From Bryobacterales bacterium (GTDB lineage: Bacteria; Acidobacteriota; Terriglobia; Bryobacterales; Bryobacteraceae): a DNA stretch of 7,412 bases. Shown in pieces: positions 1 to 7,286 of this stretch. The notes under the pieces are model-generated. The model had not been told where the DNA came from and did not search any database. It saw only the letters and a program-made list of their open reading frames with translations. Position 1 is the first letter of the stretch; each line of letters starts with the position of its first letter. The stretch is taken from positions 12,851 through 20,262 of the forward strand of contig PKYZ01000215.1 of assembly GCA_003132865.1 (NCBI GenBank). Direction: 5' to 3'. Both the position numbers and the translations under genes were made by a program.

Positions 1-2
1 GC

Positions 3-836
3 ATCACCAATAGTCCGGCGCGGTTGGAAGCCGCGGGTGTGCCGCCCGCCGATATCGAGCCTGCCTTGCGCGACATTTACCGCGAAGTCACCGACAAGGG
101 GCCGGGCGGCCATATCCTGACAGGGCCCATCTATGTGGAAGGCGCCGAGCCTGGCGATACGCTGGAGGTGCGCATTCGATCCATACAGCTTGCCATTCCG
201 TACGCGTACAATGCCTTCCGGCCCGGCGCCGGGTTCCTGCCCGACGAGTTTCCGTATGCGCGAACCAAAATCATTCCGCTCGACCGGGAAAGGATGATCG
301 CGCGATTCTCCGCCGGCATTGAGATTCCGCTGCGGCCGTTCTTCGGCAGCATGGGCGTCGCGCCCCCGGAGAACCTCGGCCGGATCAGCAGCGTGCCGCC
401 CTGGTTCCACGCCGGAAACATCGACAATAAGGAGTTCGTGGCGGGCACTACGCTCTTCATCCCCGTACACGCGCGCGGCGCATTGTTTCAGGTGGGCGAC
501 GGTCATGCGGGCCAGGGTAACGGGGAAGTGGACATTACCGCGCTCGAAACATCGTTGACCGGCGTGTTGCAGTTCATCGTGCGCAAGGACCTGCATTTGC
601 GCTGGCCGCGGGGCGAGACGCCCACCGGCTACATCACGATGGGCATGCATGAAGACTTGCGGGAGGCCGCCCGGCTGGCGGTTGAGGAGATGATCGATTT
701 CCTGGTGACGGAGAAGCATCTGACGCGGGACGACGCCTATATGCTCACCAGCGTCGCAGCGGACCTCAGCATCACGCAACTGGTGGACGGGAACAAGGGC
801 GTGCATGCGGCGATTGCGAAGTCGATTTTCCGCTAG
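3..836 (+). CDS. Acetamidase/formamidase family protein, C-terminal part (5' end cut by the window)
   Basis: The reading frame is open from the first complete codon at position 3 to the TAG at 834-836, giving 278 residues without a start, so the N-terminus lies off the left edge. The TTG at 24 is an internal codon, not a convincing start. The protein matches the FmdA/AmdA family, which hydrolyses short-chain amides such as formamide or acetamide to ammonia and the acid. Visible family signatures are GPIYVEGAEPGDTLEVRI (about 129-180), the HAGNIDNKEF segment (about 409-440), and GALFQVGDGHAGQGNGEV (about 474-530), whose Asp/His cluster belongs to the family's conserved active-site region. Members are commonly a little over 300 residues, so roughly 40-100 residues are probably missing. 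A signal peptide cannot be judged. The exact amide substrate cannot be read from the sequence. A hairpin starts two bases after the stop codon and may help end the transcript. Confidence 0.9.
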   Translation: MTNSPARLEAAGVPPADIEPALRDIYREVTDKGPGGHILTGPIYVEGAEPGDTLEVRIRSIQLAIPYAYNAFRPGAGFLPDEFPYARTKIIPLDRERMIARFSAGIEIPLRPFFGSMGVAPPENLGRISSVPPWFHAGNIDNKEFVAGTTLFIPVHARGALFQVGDGHAGQGNGEVDITALETSLTGVLQFIVRKDLHLRWPRGETPTGYITMGMHEDLREAARLAVEEMIDFLVTEKHLTRDDAYMLTSVAADLSITQLVDGNKGVHAAIAKSIFR

Positions 837-838
837 TG

Positions 839-879
839 GGACAGGCCTCCCGGCCTGTCCTCGGCGCGCGAAGCGCGCC
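839..879. repeat. Two tandem perfect hairpins in the spacer after the amidase gene
   Basis: The first hairpin pairs GGACAGGCC (839-847) with GGCCTGTCC (852-860) around a TCCC loop. The second pairs GGCGCGC (863-869) with GCGCGCC (873-879) around a GAA loop. Both stems are perfect. There is no T-run after either stem on the + strand, so they are not classical intrinsic terminators, although a terminator or mRNA-stabilising role is possible. The core CAGGCCTCCCGGCCTG recurs with one change at 3594-3609, which marks it as a member of a dispersed intergenic repeat family rather than a gene-specific element. Confidence 0.75.
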
Positions 880-897
880 CGCACCCCGCTCTTTGCG

Positions 898-910
898 CTA
901 TCTTAGATAG
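898..910 (+). promoter_or_regulatory. Palindrome CTATCTTAGATAG upstream of the phosphorylase gene (possible operator or -10 region)
   Basis: CTATCT (898-903) and AGATAG (905-910) are exact inverted repeats around a single central T, ending 13 bases before the ATG at 924. It is the only AT-rich island in an otherwise GC-rich spacer. It also contains TAGATA (904-909), a weak match to a sigma-70 -10 hexamer, but no good -35 box lies at the usual distance. A dyad in this place could be a repressor site or part of a promoter with a very short leader. A short palindrome can also arise by chance, so this is a tentative call. Confidence 0.3.
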
Positions 911-923
911 ATCAGTCGTCGAG

Positions 924-3473
924 ATGCCATTTCGAATTCAGCCTGTTCATGAATTTCTGGTTCGTCCAGCGCTGCCGGAACAATTGTCCCGGATGCCGGA
1001 GTTGGCTTACAACATCCTGTGGGCCTGGGATCCACTGATCCGCGCCCTGTTCCGGAGGCTGGACGCGAATCTCTGGCGGGAGTGCAACTACAATCCCGTG
1101 CTGATGCTGGGCCGGGTTTCGCGCGCGATCTTGCAACGCGCGGCCGCCGACCCGCGCTATCTGTCGCTCTACAACATGGCGTGCCAGCGCTACGATGCGC
1201 ACGTGCAGGGCGGCAAGCCGCGCACCGACGGCAAGTTGATCGCCTACTTCTCGGCCGAGTACGGCCTTTCGGAGTGCCTCCCGATCTACTCCGGCGGCCT
1301 GGGCGTGCTCTCGGGCGATCATCTGAAATCGTCCAGCGACGGCGACCTGCCACTGGTGGGCGTGGGACTGCTTTACCAGCAGGGTTATTTCCGCCAGGTG
1401 CTGAACCCCGACGGCTGGCAGCAGGAGCGCTATCCGACGAACGATTTCTACACCCTGCCGGCGGTTCCGGTGCGGGATGCCGAGGGCGAGAGCCTCAAAG
1501 TCTTCGTCAGGCTGCCCACCGGCAAGGTCATGATTCAAGTCTGGAAGATGGAAGTGGGACGGGTCACGCTGTACCTTCTGGACACGAACATTCCGGACAA
1601 CCAGTTGCCGCAGGATCGCAGCATCACCGACTCGCTCTACGGCGGCGATACCGACACGCGCATGCGGCAGGAGTTCGTGCTGGGCGTGGGCGGGCTGCGC
1701 GCGCTCACGGCCGTTGGCCTGGAACCCACCGTCTATCACATGAACGAGGGGCACTCGGCGTTCCTGGCGCTGGAGCGGGTGCGCGTGCTCAAGCGCGGGT
1801 ACGGATTGAATTTCGCCGAAGCCCTGCAGGCCACCCGCGCCAGCAACATCTTCACCACGCATACGCCGGTGCCGGCCGGAATCGACCTGTTCGATCCGGG
1901 CTTGATGTATCACTATTTCAACGCCTATTGCACGGACATCGGCATCGACTTCGACCAGTTGATGGCGCTGGGGCGGCGTAATCCGGCCAATCGCGAGGAG
2001 CGGTTCTCCATGGCGATCCTGGCGCTGAAGACTTCCGCGCACCGCAACACGGTCAGCAAGTTGCATCGCGAGGTCTCCCAGGAAATGTGGCACGACCTGT
2101 GGCCGCAATTGCCGGTCTGGGAGGTACCCATTAGTTCCGTAACCAATGGCGTGCACCTCACAAGCTGGCTCAACGGCGATCTGGCGGCGCTATACGATCA
2201 GTATCTGCAGCCGGACTGGCGCGATCGCTTCTCCGACCCCACCATCTGGGAGCAGGTGAAAGAGATTCCGGACGAAGAATTGCTGGAGGTGCATCGCCGC
2301 CGCAAGCGCCGCCTGGTGAATTTCGTGCGCGAGCGGCAGCGCTGGTCGGCGTTGCGGAGGCAGGCTTCGGCGGCGGAGATGCGGCATACCGAAGAGGTGC
2401 TGGATCCCAACGCGCTGACCCTCGGTTTCGCGCGGCGGTTCGCCACTTACAAACGCGCCACGCTGCTATTCCGCGATGTGGACCGGATCAAGCGCATCCT
2501 CTGCAACAAGGATATGCCGGTGCAGATCGTGATCGCCGGCAAGGCGCACCCGCGGGATAACGAAGGCAAGAATTTCATCCGCGATATCGTGCAGCTTTCG
2601 CGCGACCGGGATCTGTGGAAGCACGTGGTCTTCATCGAAGACTACGACATGAAGGTCGCGCGCGAAATGGTGCAAGGCGTGGATCTGTGGTTGAACACTC
2701 CGAAGCGCGGCCAGGAGGCCTGCGGCACCAGCGGCATGAAGGCCGGCATCAACGGCGTGCTGAACCTGAGCATCCTGGATGGCTGGTTCGACGAAGCCTA
2801 CGAAGTATCCGGCGGCTGGGCCATCGGCGACCGCGAACAGTACTCCGACGAGCAGGACGGGCTGCACGCCAGCGAGATGTACTATCTGCTGGAGAACGAG
2901 ATTGTGCCGCTGTTTTACGAGCGGCGCGACCAGATTCCGCGCGATTGGCTGAAGCGCGTGAAGCAATCGCTGATGGGCCTGACGCCGCTGTTCGATTCGC
3001 GGCGCATGGTGGCGGAGTACGCGCGCGAGTTTTACGATCCGGCGCACGCCGACGCGGTGCGCTTGAGCGCCAACAATTACCAGGAGGCCCGCGCCGAGGC
3101 GGCCTGGAACGAACGGGTGAACCTGGTCTGGGACAAGGTGCGCTTCGTGGAAACCGGCGCGGCCCCCGTGGGCACCATCATGAGCGAACATCCGGTTCCC
3201 GTGCGCGCGGCCATCGATCTGGCCGGTTTGCAGCCCTCGGAGGTGCGCGTGGAAGTGGTGATGGGACGGGTGGGCACCGACGGCGGGCTGGAGGACACCG
3301 AAGTGATGGTGCTGCCGTCCACCGGACTGGACGGAACGCTGGCGATCTTCGAGAAGGAGATCGTGCCGGAGCGGACCGGGCGCTTGGGCTACGCGCTACG
3401 CATCAGCCCCAACCATTGCGACGATCCGTTGACGCGGCCCTGCACCAGCTTGCTGAAGTGGAGCGGGATGTAA
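924..3473 (+). CDS. glgP: Glycogen/alpha-glucan phosphorylase, short (DUF3417-containing) type
   Basis: The 849-residue product is a GT35-family alpha-glucan phosphorylase, a cytoplasmic enzyme that uses phosphate to release glucose-1-phosphate from the non-reducing ends of glycogen or maltodextrin. The N-terminal part (about 8-120) resembles the DUF3417 domain, with the NILWAWDP segment at 30-37. Next come YFSAEYGLSECLPIYSGGLG (108-127), NEGHSAF (274-280), TTHTPVPAG (311-319) and VTNGVHLTSW (406-415). The pyridoxal-phosphate site is GTSGMKAGING (601-611) with the Schiff-base lysine at K606. Together these fit the 'more_P_ylases' group rather than the animal/E. coli MalP type. The last 120 or so residues look like the accessory beta-rich domain seen in this group. 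ATG 924 is the first plausible start, with DUF3417 beginning right after it. Only GAG, immediately adjacent, resembles a ribosome binding site, so initiation may be weak or SD-independent. No other glycogen gene is in view. Confidence 0.95.
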   Translation: MPFRIQPVHEFLVRPALPEQLSRMPELAYNILWAWDPLIRALFRRLDANLWRECNYNPVLMLGRVSRAILQRAAADPRYLSLYNMACQRYDAHVQGGKPRTDGKLIAYFSAEYGLSECLPIYSGGLGVLSGDHLKSSSDGDLPLVGVGLLYQQGYFRQVLNPDGWQQERYPTNDFYTLPAVPVRDAEGESLKVFVRLPTGKVMIQVWKMEVGRVTLYLLDTNIPDNQLPQDRSITDSLYGGDTDTRMRQEFVLGVGGLRALTAVGLEPTVYHMNEGHSAFLALERVRVLKRGYGLNFAEALQATRASNIFTTHTPVPAGIDLFDPGLMYHYFNAYCTDIGIDFDQLMALGRRNPANREERFSMAILALKTSAHRNTVSKLHREVSQEMWHDLWPQLPVWEVPISSVTNGVHLTSWLNGDLAALYDQYLQPDWRDRFSDPTIWEQVKEIPDEELLEVHRRRKRRLVNFVRERQRWSALRRQASAAEMRHTEEVLDPNALTLGFARRFATYKRATLLFRDVDRIKRILCNKDMPVQIVIAGKAHPRDNEGKNFIRDIVQLSRDRDLWKHVVFIEDYDMKVAREMVQGVDLWLNTPKRGQEACGTSGMKAGINGVLNLSILDGWFDEAYEVSGGWAIGDREQYSDEQDGLHASEMYYLLENEIVPLFYERRDQIPRDWLKRVKQSLMGLTPLFDSRRMVAEYAREFYDPAHADAVRLSANNYQEARAEAAWNERVNLVWDKVRFVETGAAPVGTIMSEHPVPVRAAIDLAGLQPSEVRVEVVMGRVGTDGGLEDTEVMVLPSTGLDGTLAIFEKEIVPERTGRLGYALRISPNHCDDPLTRPCTSLLKWSGM

Positions 3474-3519
3474 GTACTGCTATCCATCAGTGTCTTCGCG
3501 GGCCGCGACGAATTGTGGG

Positions 3520-3629
3520 GCAGGCTCCCAGCCTGCGGCGGCCTCCCAGGCCGCCCCTTCCGCCGCCCGTTTGTGGCTTGCCGCTATGCGGGGCAGGCCT
3601 CCTGGCCTGCGCGGGACTTTCAGTCCCGC
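3520..3629. repeat. Cluster of four perfect hairpins between convergent genes
   Basis: Four perfect stem-loops occur in 110 bp: GCAGGCT/AGCCTGC (3520-3526 with 3530-3536, loop CCC); GGCGGCCT/AGGCCGCC (3537-3544 with 3548-3555, loop CCC); GCAGGCC/GGCCTGC (3593-3599 with 3604-3610, loop TCCT); and GCGGGACT/AGTCCCGC (3611-3618 with 3622-3629, loop TTC). Hairpins one and two abut, as do three and four, so they form two pairs about 37 bases apart. Pyrimidine loops of 3-4 nt are shared with the hairpin at 839-860. The cluster sits where transcripts from glgP and from the opposite-strand operon meet, so a bidirectional termination or decay-blocking role is plausible, although T-runs are absent. The flanks 3474-3519 and 3630-3683 show no gene or clear site. 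Confidence 0.8.
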
Positions 3630-3683
3630 TATTTGCGGCAGGTAGCGCCGACGCGGCGAGGGGCGACCAGCATCCCAGAGCCA

Positions 3684-3899
3684 TCATGCCGGCCGGCGAA
3701 GTGGCGGCGTAACGGCGTACTCGACGGACATGGGATTCGCCATGCGCTTCGAAGCATCGAGAATCTCGAAACCCACCATGTTGCCGTCGTCGTCGTAGTC
3801 CAGGATGACGCCGGGTTTATCCTGATCGCTTTCGGCGACCGGCGCGTCGCTCAGCAGGACGCTGAGGACGTCCACTTCGGGGTCGTAGACTAATTTCAT
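3684..3899 (-). CDS. DUF2283 family small protein
   Basis: This 71-residue protein has the full DUF2283 pattern: an N-terminal YDPE (5-8), a beta-strand stretch VLSVLLSD, AES (22-24), then VILDYDDDGN (31-40) and FEILDASKR (44-52). These are small, mostly beta proteins of unknown biochemical role. They are often encoded beside a DUF4258 protein, and the pair is sometimes proposed to act as an antitoxin/toxin-like module. Its ATG overlaps the TGA of the upstream DUF4258 gene by four bases (3896-3899), and GGAG at 3906-3909 lies six bases before the start, so translation is probably coupled yet well initiated. Length and C-terminus look normal, with no truncation. It is the last gene of the restriction operon, followed by the hairpin cluster. 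The family call is firm. Any antitoxin role is inference. Confidence 0.88.
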   Translation of the reverse strand: MKLVYDPEVDVLSVLLSDAPVAESDQDKPGVILDYDDDGNMVGFEILDASKRMANPMSVEYAVTPPLRRPA

Positions 3900-4162
3900 T
3901 CGGTGCTCCAGTACTTCTCAATCTTGCTGGTCCGGTAAGCCGTGATAATCACAGGCGGCTGTTCATCTTCGGCCACCTCGACTCGCAACAGATACATTTT
4001 CCCATCTTCGAACCGTAACCGCGACTGGTGAATCCAACGGCCCGTGCCGGATTCGTCGACAAGACGTTGTTCCGGGTGGTCCATCACAGCCTGGACCAGC
4101 GCCAGCGGGATGCCGCGGCGGTCCATCTCCCATTCGGCATGGCGGGAAAGGCGGAAGTCCAT
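3896..4162 (-). CDS. DUF4258 family small protein
   Basis: The 88-residue product carries the DUF4258 signature: SRHAEWEMDRRGI near the N-terminus (6-18), a helix with VQAVMDHPEQ (23-32), IHQSRLRFEDGKMYLLRV (44-61), and the terminal YRTSKIEKYW (76-85). The conserved His8, Arg15/16 and the TSK-KYW tail are all intact, and the length is typical. The function is not established. The size, the HA-xxE-xxRRGI start and the pairing with DUF2283 recall RelE/BrnT-like small toxins, but that is an analogy, not evidence of RNase activity. The start at 4162 is seven bases after the stop of the restriction gene. The nearest purine-rich stretch, GGAG at 4178-4181, is 15 bases away, which is too far for a good ribosome binding site, so expression probably depends on ribosomes finishing the upstream gene. 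It overlaps the next gene by four bases. Confidence 0.88.
   Translation of the reverse strand: MDFRLSRHAEWEMDRRGIPLALVQAVMDHPEQRLVDESGTGRWIHQSRLRFEDGKMYLLRVEVAEDEQPPVIITAYRTSKIEKYWSTE
3906..3909 (-). promoter_or_regulatory. Ribosome binding site (GGAG) for the DUF2283 gene
   Basis: On the minus strand GGAG is followed by six bases (CACCGA) and then the ATG at 3899-3897. It lies inside the last codons of the DUF4258 gene. It supports this start and suggests the second gene of the pair can be initiated more strongly than the first, as expected if its product must be in excess. Confidence 0.6.
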
Positions 4163-4169
4163 GGTTGGC

Positions 4170-7100
4170 CTACAATTCTCCCCCTGACGCGCGTGCCAGG
4201 TATTCCATCTCCTTGTCCAGCAACTGCGGGTTCCGGCAGACGTGGAAAGCCCACTTCCGCAACTGGCCCCAGTTGTTCACCGCCTCCACCCAGCGGTTCG
4301 CCGCAGTGTGCTTGGCCTTCGTCTGGTCGTCCTCGAAACCCTTGATCTCCAGCACTACGGCCACGCCGTTATTGAGCCGCACTAGAAAATCGGGTTCATA
4401 GGCGTGGTCGATCCCCATGTATTCGTATGGGATCGTCAGACCCATGTGGTCGTTGCGGGCATAGAACTGCACCGCATCGCTCGATTCCAGGCGGAAGCCT
4501 GCGCTCGATTCCCACACCAGGGTGTCCAGCACAACCTGGTCGATGTGGCTCTTCATCGTCGCGTGGCAAGCGCGCGTGGTTTTGAAATCGACTTCAGCGG
4601 TGGTGCCGATCGGCTTATAGCGATTCGTGATCGGCATCAGCGGGGCCTCGCCTTCGGATTCGTCCGGCACGATGGCATCCCGCAACCGTTCCACAATCCG
4701 CTGGACGTACTTCTCCAGGCCCAACTCGCACGGGTGGCAGTTCTGGAAGTTCACCTTCCGGCGCACATATTCGTCCACGTAACGGAACACCTGCGGGAAA
4801 AGCTGGTGTCGCGATTGCAGCGCCAGCACGCGCCGCCGCCGATCTTTGGCGTCCGCACCCGCGACCGTCAACTGATCCACGATGAGCCGCGCGATCTGGA
4901 ACTCGACGGTCTGCAGGTGCGTTTCGCGGTAGTATTCATCGCGGTTCTGCTCGGCGAACTGGAACGGACCGCTGTGGGCCGACGGACTACCCTCCGCGTA
5001 CCCGACGGTGGGCCGCACAAACGTGGCGGTCGGTTCCCGGTTCGGCTCGATGTCCAGCACCGGCATCCCATCCACATCGCAGCGGATCAGGTTCTTCCGC
5101 AGCGCGAAGGCGTAGCCCTCCACTACCGGGAACCGCATCTCCATAGCCTTACGTTCCGGCAGGGCGCGCACATGATTCTTGGGCCGGTCATCCGGCGCGG
5201 GCGCCTTCACGGGCCGCCCCTTGAACGGGATCACGGAGAAAGGGATGCCGTAGACGTCCACGTACTCCTCGGTAAGCAGGCCCGTCTTTGGATCGGGCAC
5301 GTAGTCCATGCGCCGCAGCCCGCGCCCTACTACCTGCTCGCAAAGCAACTGGCTACCGAAGGCCCGCACTCCCAGGATGTGAGTGACGTTGTTCGCGTCC
5401 CACCCTTCCGTCAGCATGGAGACCGACACCACGCAGCGCACGTGCTCGCCCGGCTGCCCCGGCTTGCCCACCGTCGCCACGATGTGCCGCAACTCGCTTT
5501 CTTCGTCCGCCACTTTCGTATCGATGCGGATCGTGCGATTCACATCGGGGGTGTTTGAAAAGTACTCGGGGAAGATTGCTCCCTTCCCGTACGCCGTGGT
5601 CGTCTTACGCTTCCCTGATTTCGCCTTTGGCGCGCCGCCGCCGTTCCCACTCGCCCCATCCTCGCCGAGCACCTCGGCAACCTCTGCTTCGGTGACCGTC
5701 TCGGTCTCCGTCTCCCCGCTGATCTTCCGGTAGAATACCGCGGCGATGTCGGTGTTGTCGCAAACCAGAATGAGCACCGGCGGTACGTGCTCTTGTCCCG
5801 GCGTCGCCGCATCCATCTGCTCGAACCGCTCCTTCCACTGCGACGCGATCTGCAGGAGGGCGCCTTCGGCTTCGCGGTATACCACCTCCGGCTTGGGCCG
5901 TTTCGACTTCCCGGGCAGCCGCTCGCCGGGTTCCAGGTTCTCGTTGATCGCCTTCCACAGCTTGAAGTACTTCGGATCCGGCCTTCCCGTCGTATCCATC
6001 ACCGGCAGACGAGGGATCTTCACGATGCCGCTCTCGATCGCGTCCACCAAGCCGAAGTCGCTCACGATCCACGGGAACGGACTGCCCTCTGGGTGGCCGC
6101 TGCCCTTCAGGTAAAACGGTGTCGCGGAGAGGTCCAGGCAGATCGAGATGCCTGGCTTCGCAGGGGGATTGGTGGTGCAGTTGTTGATCCGGTCCAAACC
6201 ATCCAGCCAGACGCGCGCCTCTTCTATCTCATCCTTGTCCACCGTGGCCAAGTCTTCTTCCGTTGCCGCCGGACGCCAGCAGTGGTGCCCTTCATCGTTC
6301 ATCACCATGATGGGCAGCCGGTCGTAAAGGTCTTCCAGCACCCGGCGCGCGAACGTATCCGGCGTCTCAGTGCCTTTGTTCACCACCGCATAATTCTTGC
6401 CATTCTCGGAATGTTCGGATTCGGGCGCGAACCGGTGCCAGTTCGTCACCAGCACTTTGCCGGATTGCAGCAGCGGACGGTACTTGAGCGGGACGATATC
6501 GAACGCCTCGTAGTAGTTGTCCGGACGCTCCGGGCGCAGCACCTGCAATCGCTCCTTCACCGTCAGGTTCGGGCAGCAGATGAGTACCCCGTTCGGAAAT
6601 AGAGTGGTCGCCGGGTTCTGTCCGCGATTGCAGAAGGCCCACGCGACCACCATGGACATAACCACGGTCTTACCGCTGCCCGTCGCCATCTTGCAGGCGA
6701 TCCGGCGCAGGGCCGCCAGCGACGCATCCTGCGCCGGATCGATCAGGCGTGGAAAGAAGTCCTGGCCCGGATTGCTGAATGACGGGCGCTGCCCCGCAAG
6801 CATCCGGTTCAGGTCCTCTTTACCGAGCTTCGGATTCCCGCGAATGCCAACCTTCCCCGGGAACCGGATCTCCTGCAAATAGACGATCGTCTCAACGGCT
6901 TCGATCTGGCAGAAGAACAGCCGCCGTGCGCGGTCCGGGCGGGCCCAGTGGCGAAGCAGGTCGCGCGTCACATTGGTCGCACCCGGGTACCCGGCTTCGC
7001 GCCACTTGCGAACGTCCTCCCGCAAGGCGTTGACCAGCGGCAGATCGTCCCGCTCCTCCTCCGCCAGTCCAGTGAGGGTCAATTGCGCGCTGCCGGTGCG

Positions 7101-7286
7101 CTCCGTCTTGTACCAGTAGCTCGCAGGGCGGCGCGTTCCGGCGCGGCTAGCCGCTCCCGTCTCCCTTCCGTAGATCCAGTGGTCGCGCGGCTCTTCGTAT
7201 GGATTGCAGAGGATGGGCCGATCCACCGGCTGCACCGGCATTTGCTCCTGCCCTGGCACGACGACGCTTCCGCTCTTGCGGGCCAT
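4170..7286 (-). CDS. Type III-like restriction enzyme Res subunit (SF2 helicase plus PD-(D/E)xK nuclease)
   Basis: The 1038-residue protein is the restriction subunit of a type III-like restriction-modification system. It would use ATP to move on DNA and cut when the site is unmethylated. The helicase core shows Walker A ATGSGKT (201-207, K206), motif II NDEGH (330-334), motif III DLSATPF (385-391), SMLTEGWDANNVTHILG (623-639) and motif VI QVVGRGLRR (651-659). The nuclease is C-terminal: EPDFLV with D965, then LEIKG with E980 and K982, so all catalytic residues are present. The N-terminus (RPILCNPYEEPRDHW, 23-37) resembles the subgroup I recall as BPTD_3080-type restriction endonucleases. A flexible linker rich in Glu/Thr, Gly and Lys (about 523-570) interrupts the helicase core. 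ATG 7286 is preferred over TTG 7289 because GGAGGT lies five bases upstream of it. The start overlaps the preceding gene's TGA by one base. The gene appears intact, with no frameshift. Confidence 0.94.
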   Translation of the reverse strand: MARKSGSVVVPGQEQMPVQPVDRPILCNPYEEPRDHWIYGRETGAASRAGTRRPASYWYKTERTGSAQLTLTGLAEEERDDLPLVNALREDVRKWREAGYPGATNVTRDLLRHWARPDRARRLFFCQIEAVETIVYLQEIRFPGKVGIRGNPKLGKEDLNRMLAGQRPSFSNPGQDFFPRLIDPAQDASLAALRRIACKMATGSGKTVVMSMVVAWAFCNRGQNPATTLFPNGVLICCPNLTVKERLQVLRPERPDNYYEAFDIVPLKYRPLLQSGKVLVTNWHRFAPESEHSENGKNYAVVNKGTETPDTFARRVLEDLYDRLPIMVMNDEGHHCWRPAATEEDLATVDKDEIEEARVWLDGLDRINNCTTNPPAKPGISICLDLSATPFYLKGSGHPEGSPFPWIVSDFGLVDAIESGIVKIPRLPVMDTTGRPDPKYFKLWKAINENLEPGERLPGKSKRPKPEVVYREAEGALLQIASQWKERFEQMDAATPGQEHVPPVLILVCDNTDIAAVFYRKISGETETETVTEAEVAEVLGEDGASGNGGGAPKAKSGKRKTTTAYGKGAIFPEYFSNTPDVNRTIRIDTKVADEESELRHIVATVGKPGQPGEHVRCVVSVSMLTEGWDANNVTHILGVRAFGSQLLCEQVVGRGLRRMDYVPDPKTGLLTEEYVDVYGIPFSVIPFKGRPVKAPAPDDRPKNHVRALPERKAMEMRFPVVEGYAFALRKNLIRCDVDGMPVLDIEPNREPTATFVRPTVGYAEGSPSAHSGPFQFAEQNRDEYYRETHLQTVEFQIARLIVDQLTVAGADAKDRRRRVLALQSRHQLFPQVFRYVDEYVRRKVNFQNCHPCELGLEKYVQRIVERLRDAIVPDESEGEAPLMPITNRYKPIGTTAEVDFKTTRACHATMKSHIDQVVLDTLVWESSAGFRLESSDAVQFYARNDHMGLTIPYEYMGIDHAYEPDFLVRLNNGVAVVLEIKGFEDDQTKAKHTAANRWVEAVNNWGQLRKWAFHVCRNPQLLDKEMEYLARASGGEL

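Noticed and set aside
839..860. Rho-independent terminator after the amidase gene
   Set aside because: The stem is strong but no T-run follows it on the plus strand, so it is listed as a repeat with only a possible termination role.
912..2156. Minus-strand open frame of 414 codons opposite glgP
   Set aside because: It lies wholly antisense to a clearly conserved phosphorylase, has a biased Arg/His/Gln/Val/Ala-rich composition typical of GC-rich shadow frames, and shows no recognisable motif.
3520..3629. CRISPR-like array
   Set aside because: The units are abutting palindromes of different sequence without regular spacers or identical repeats.
2615..3712. Plus-strand open frame of 365 codons overlapping the 3' half of glgP and the spacer
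   Set aside because: It is an out-of-frame Arg/Gly-rich translation of glgP that runs into the hairpin cluster; no domain is recognisable.
3513..3893. Plus-strand open frame of 126 codons over the hairpin cluster
   Set aside because: Its N-terminal half is simply the translated repeats and its second half is antisense to the DUF2283 gene. Such repeat-derived peptides are usual mis-annotations.
4404..5558. Plus-strand open frame of 384 codons opposite the Res gene
   Set aside because: It is antisense to conserved helicase and C-terminal regions of Res, rich in His/Arg/Val, with no domain signature. High GC content explains the lack of stops.
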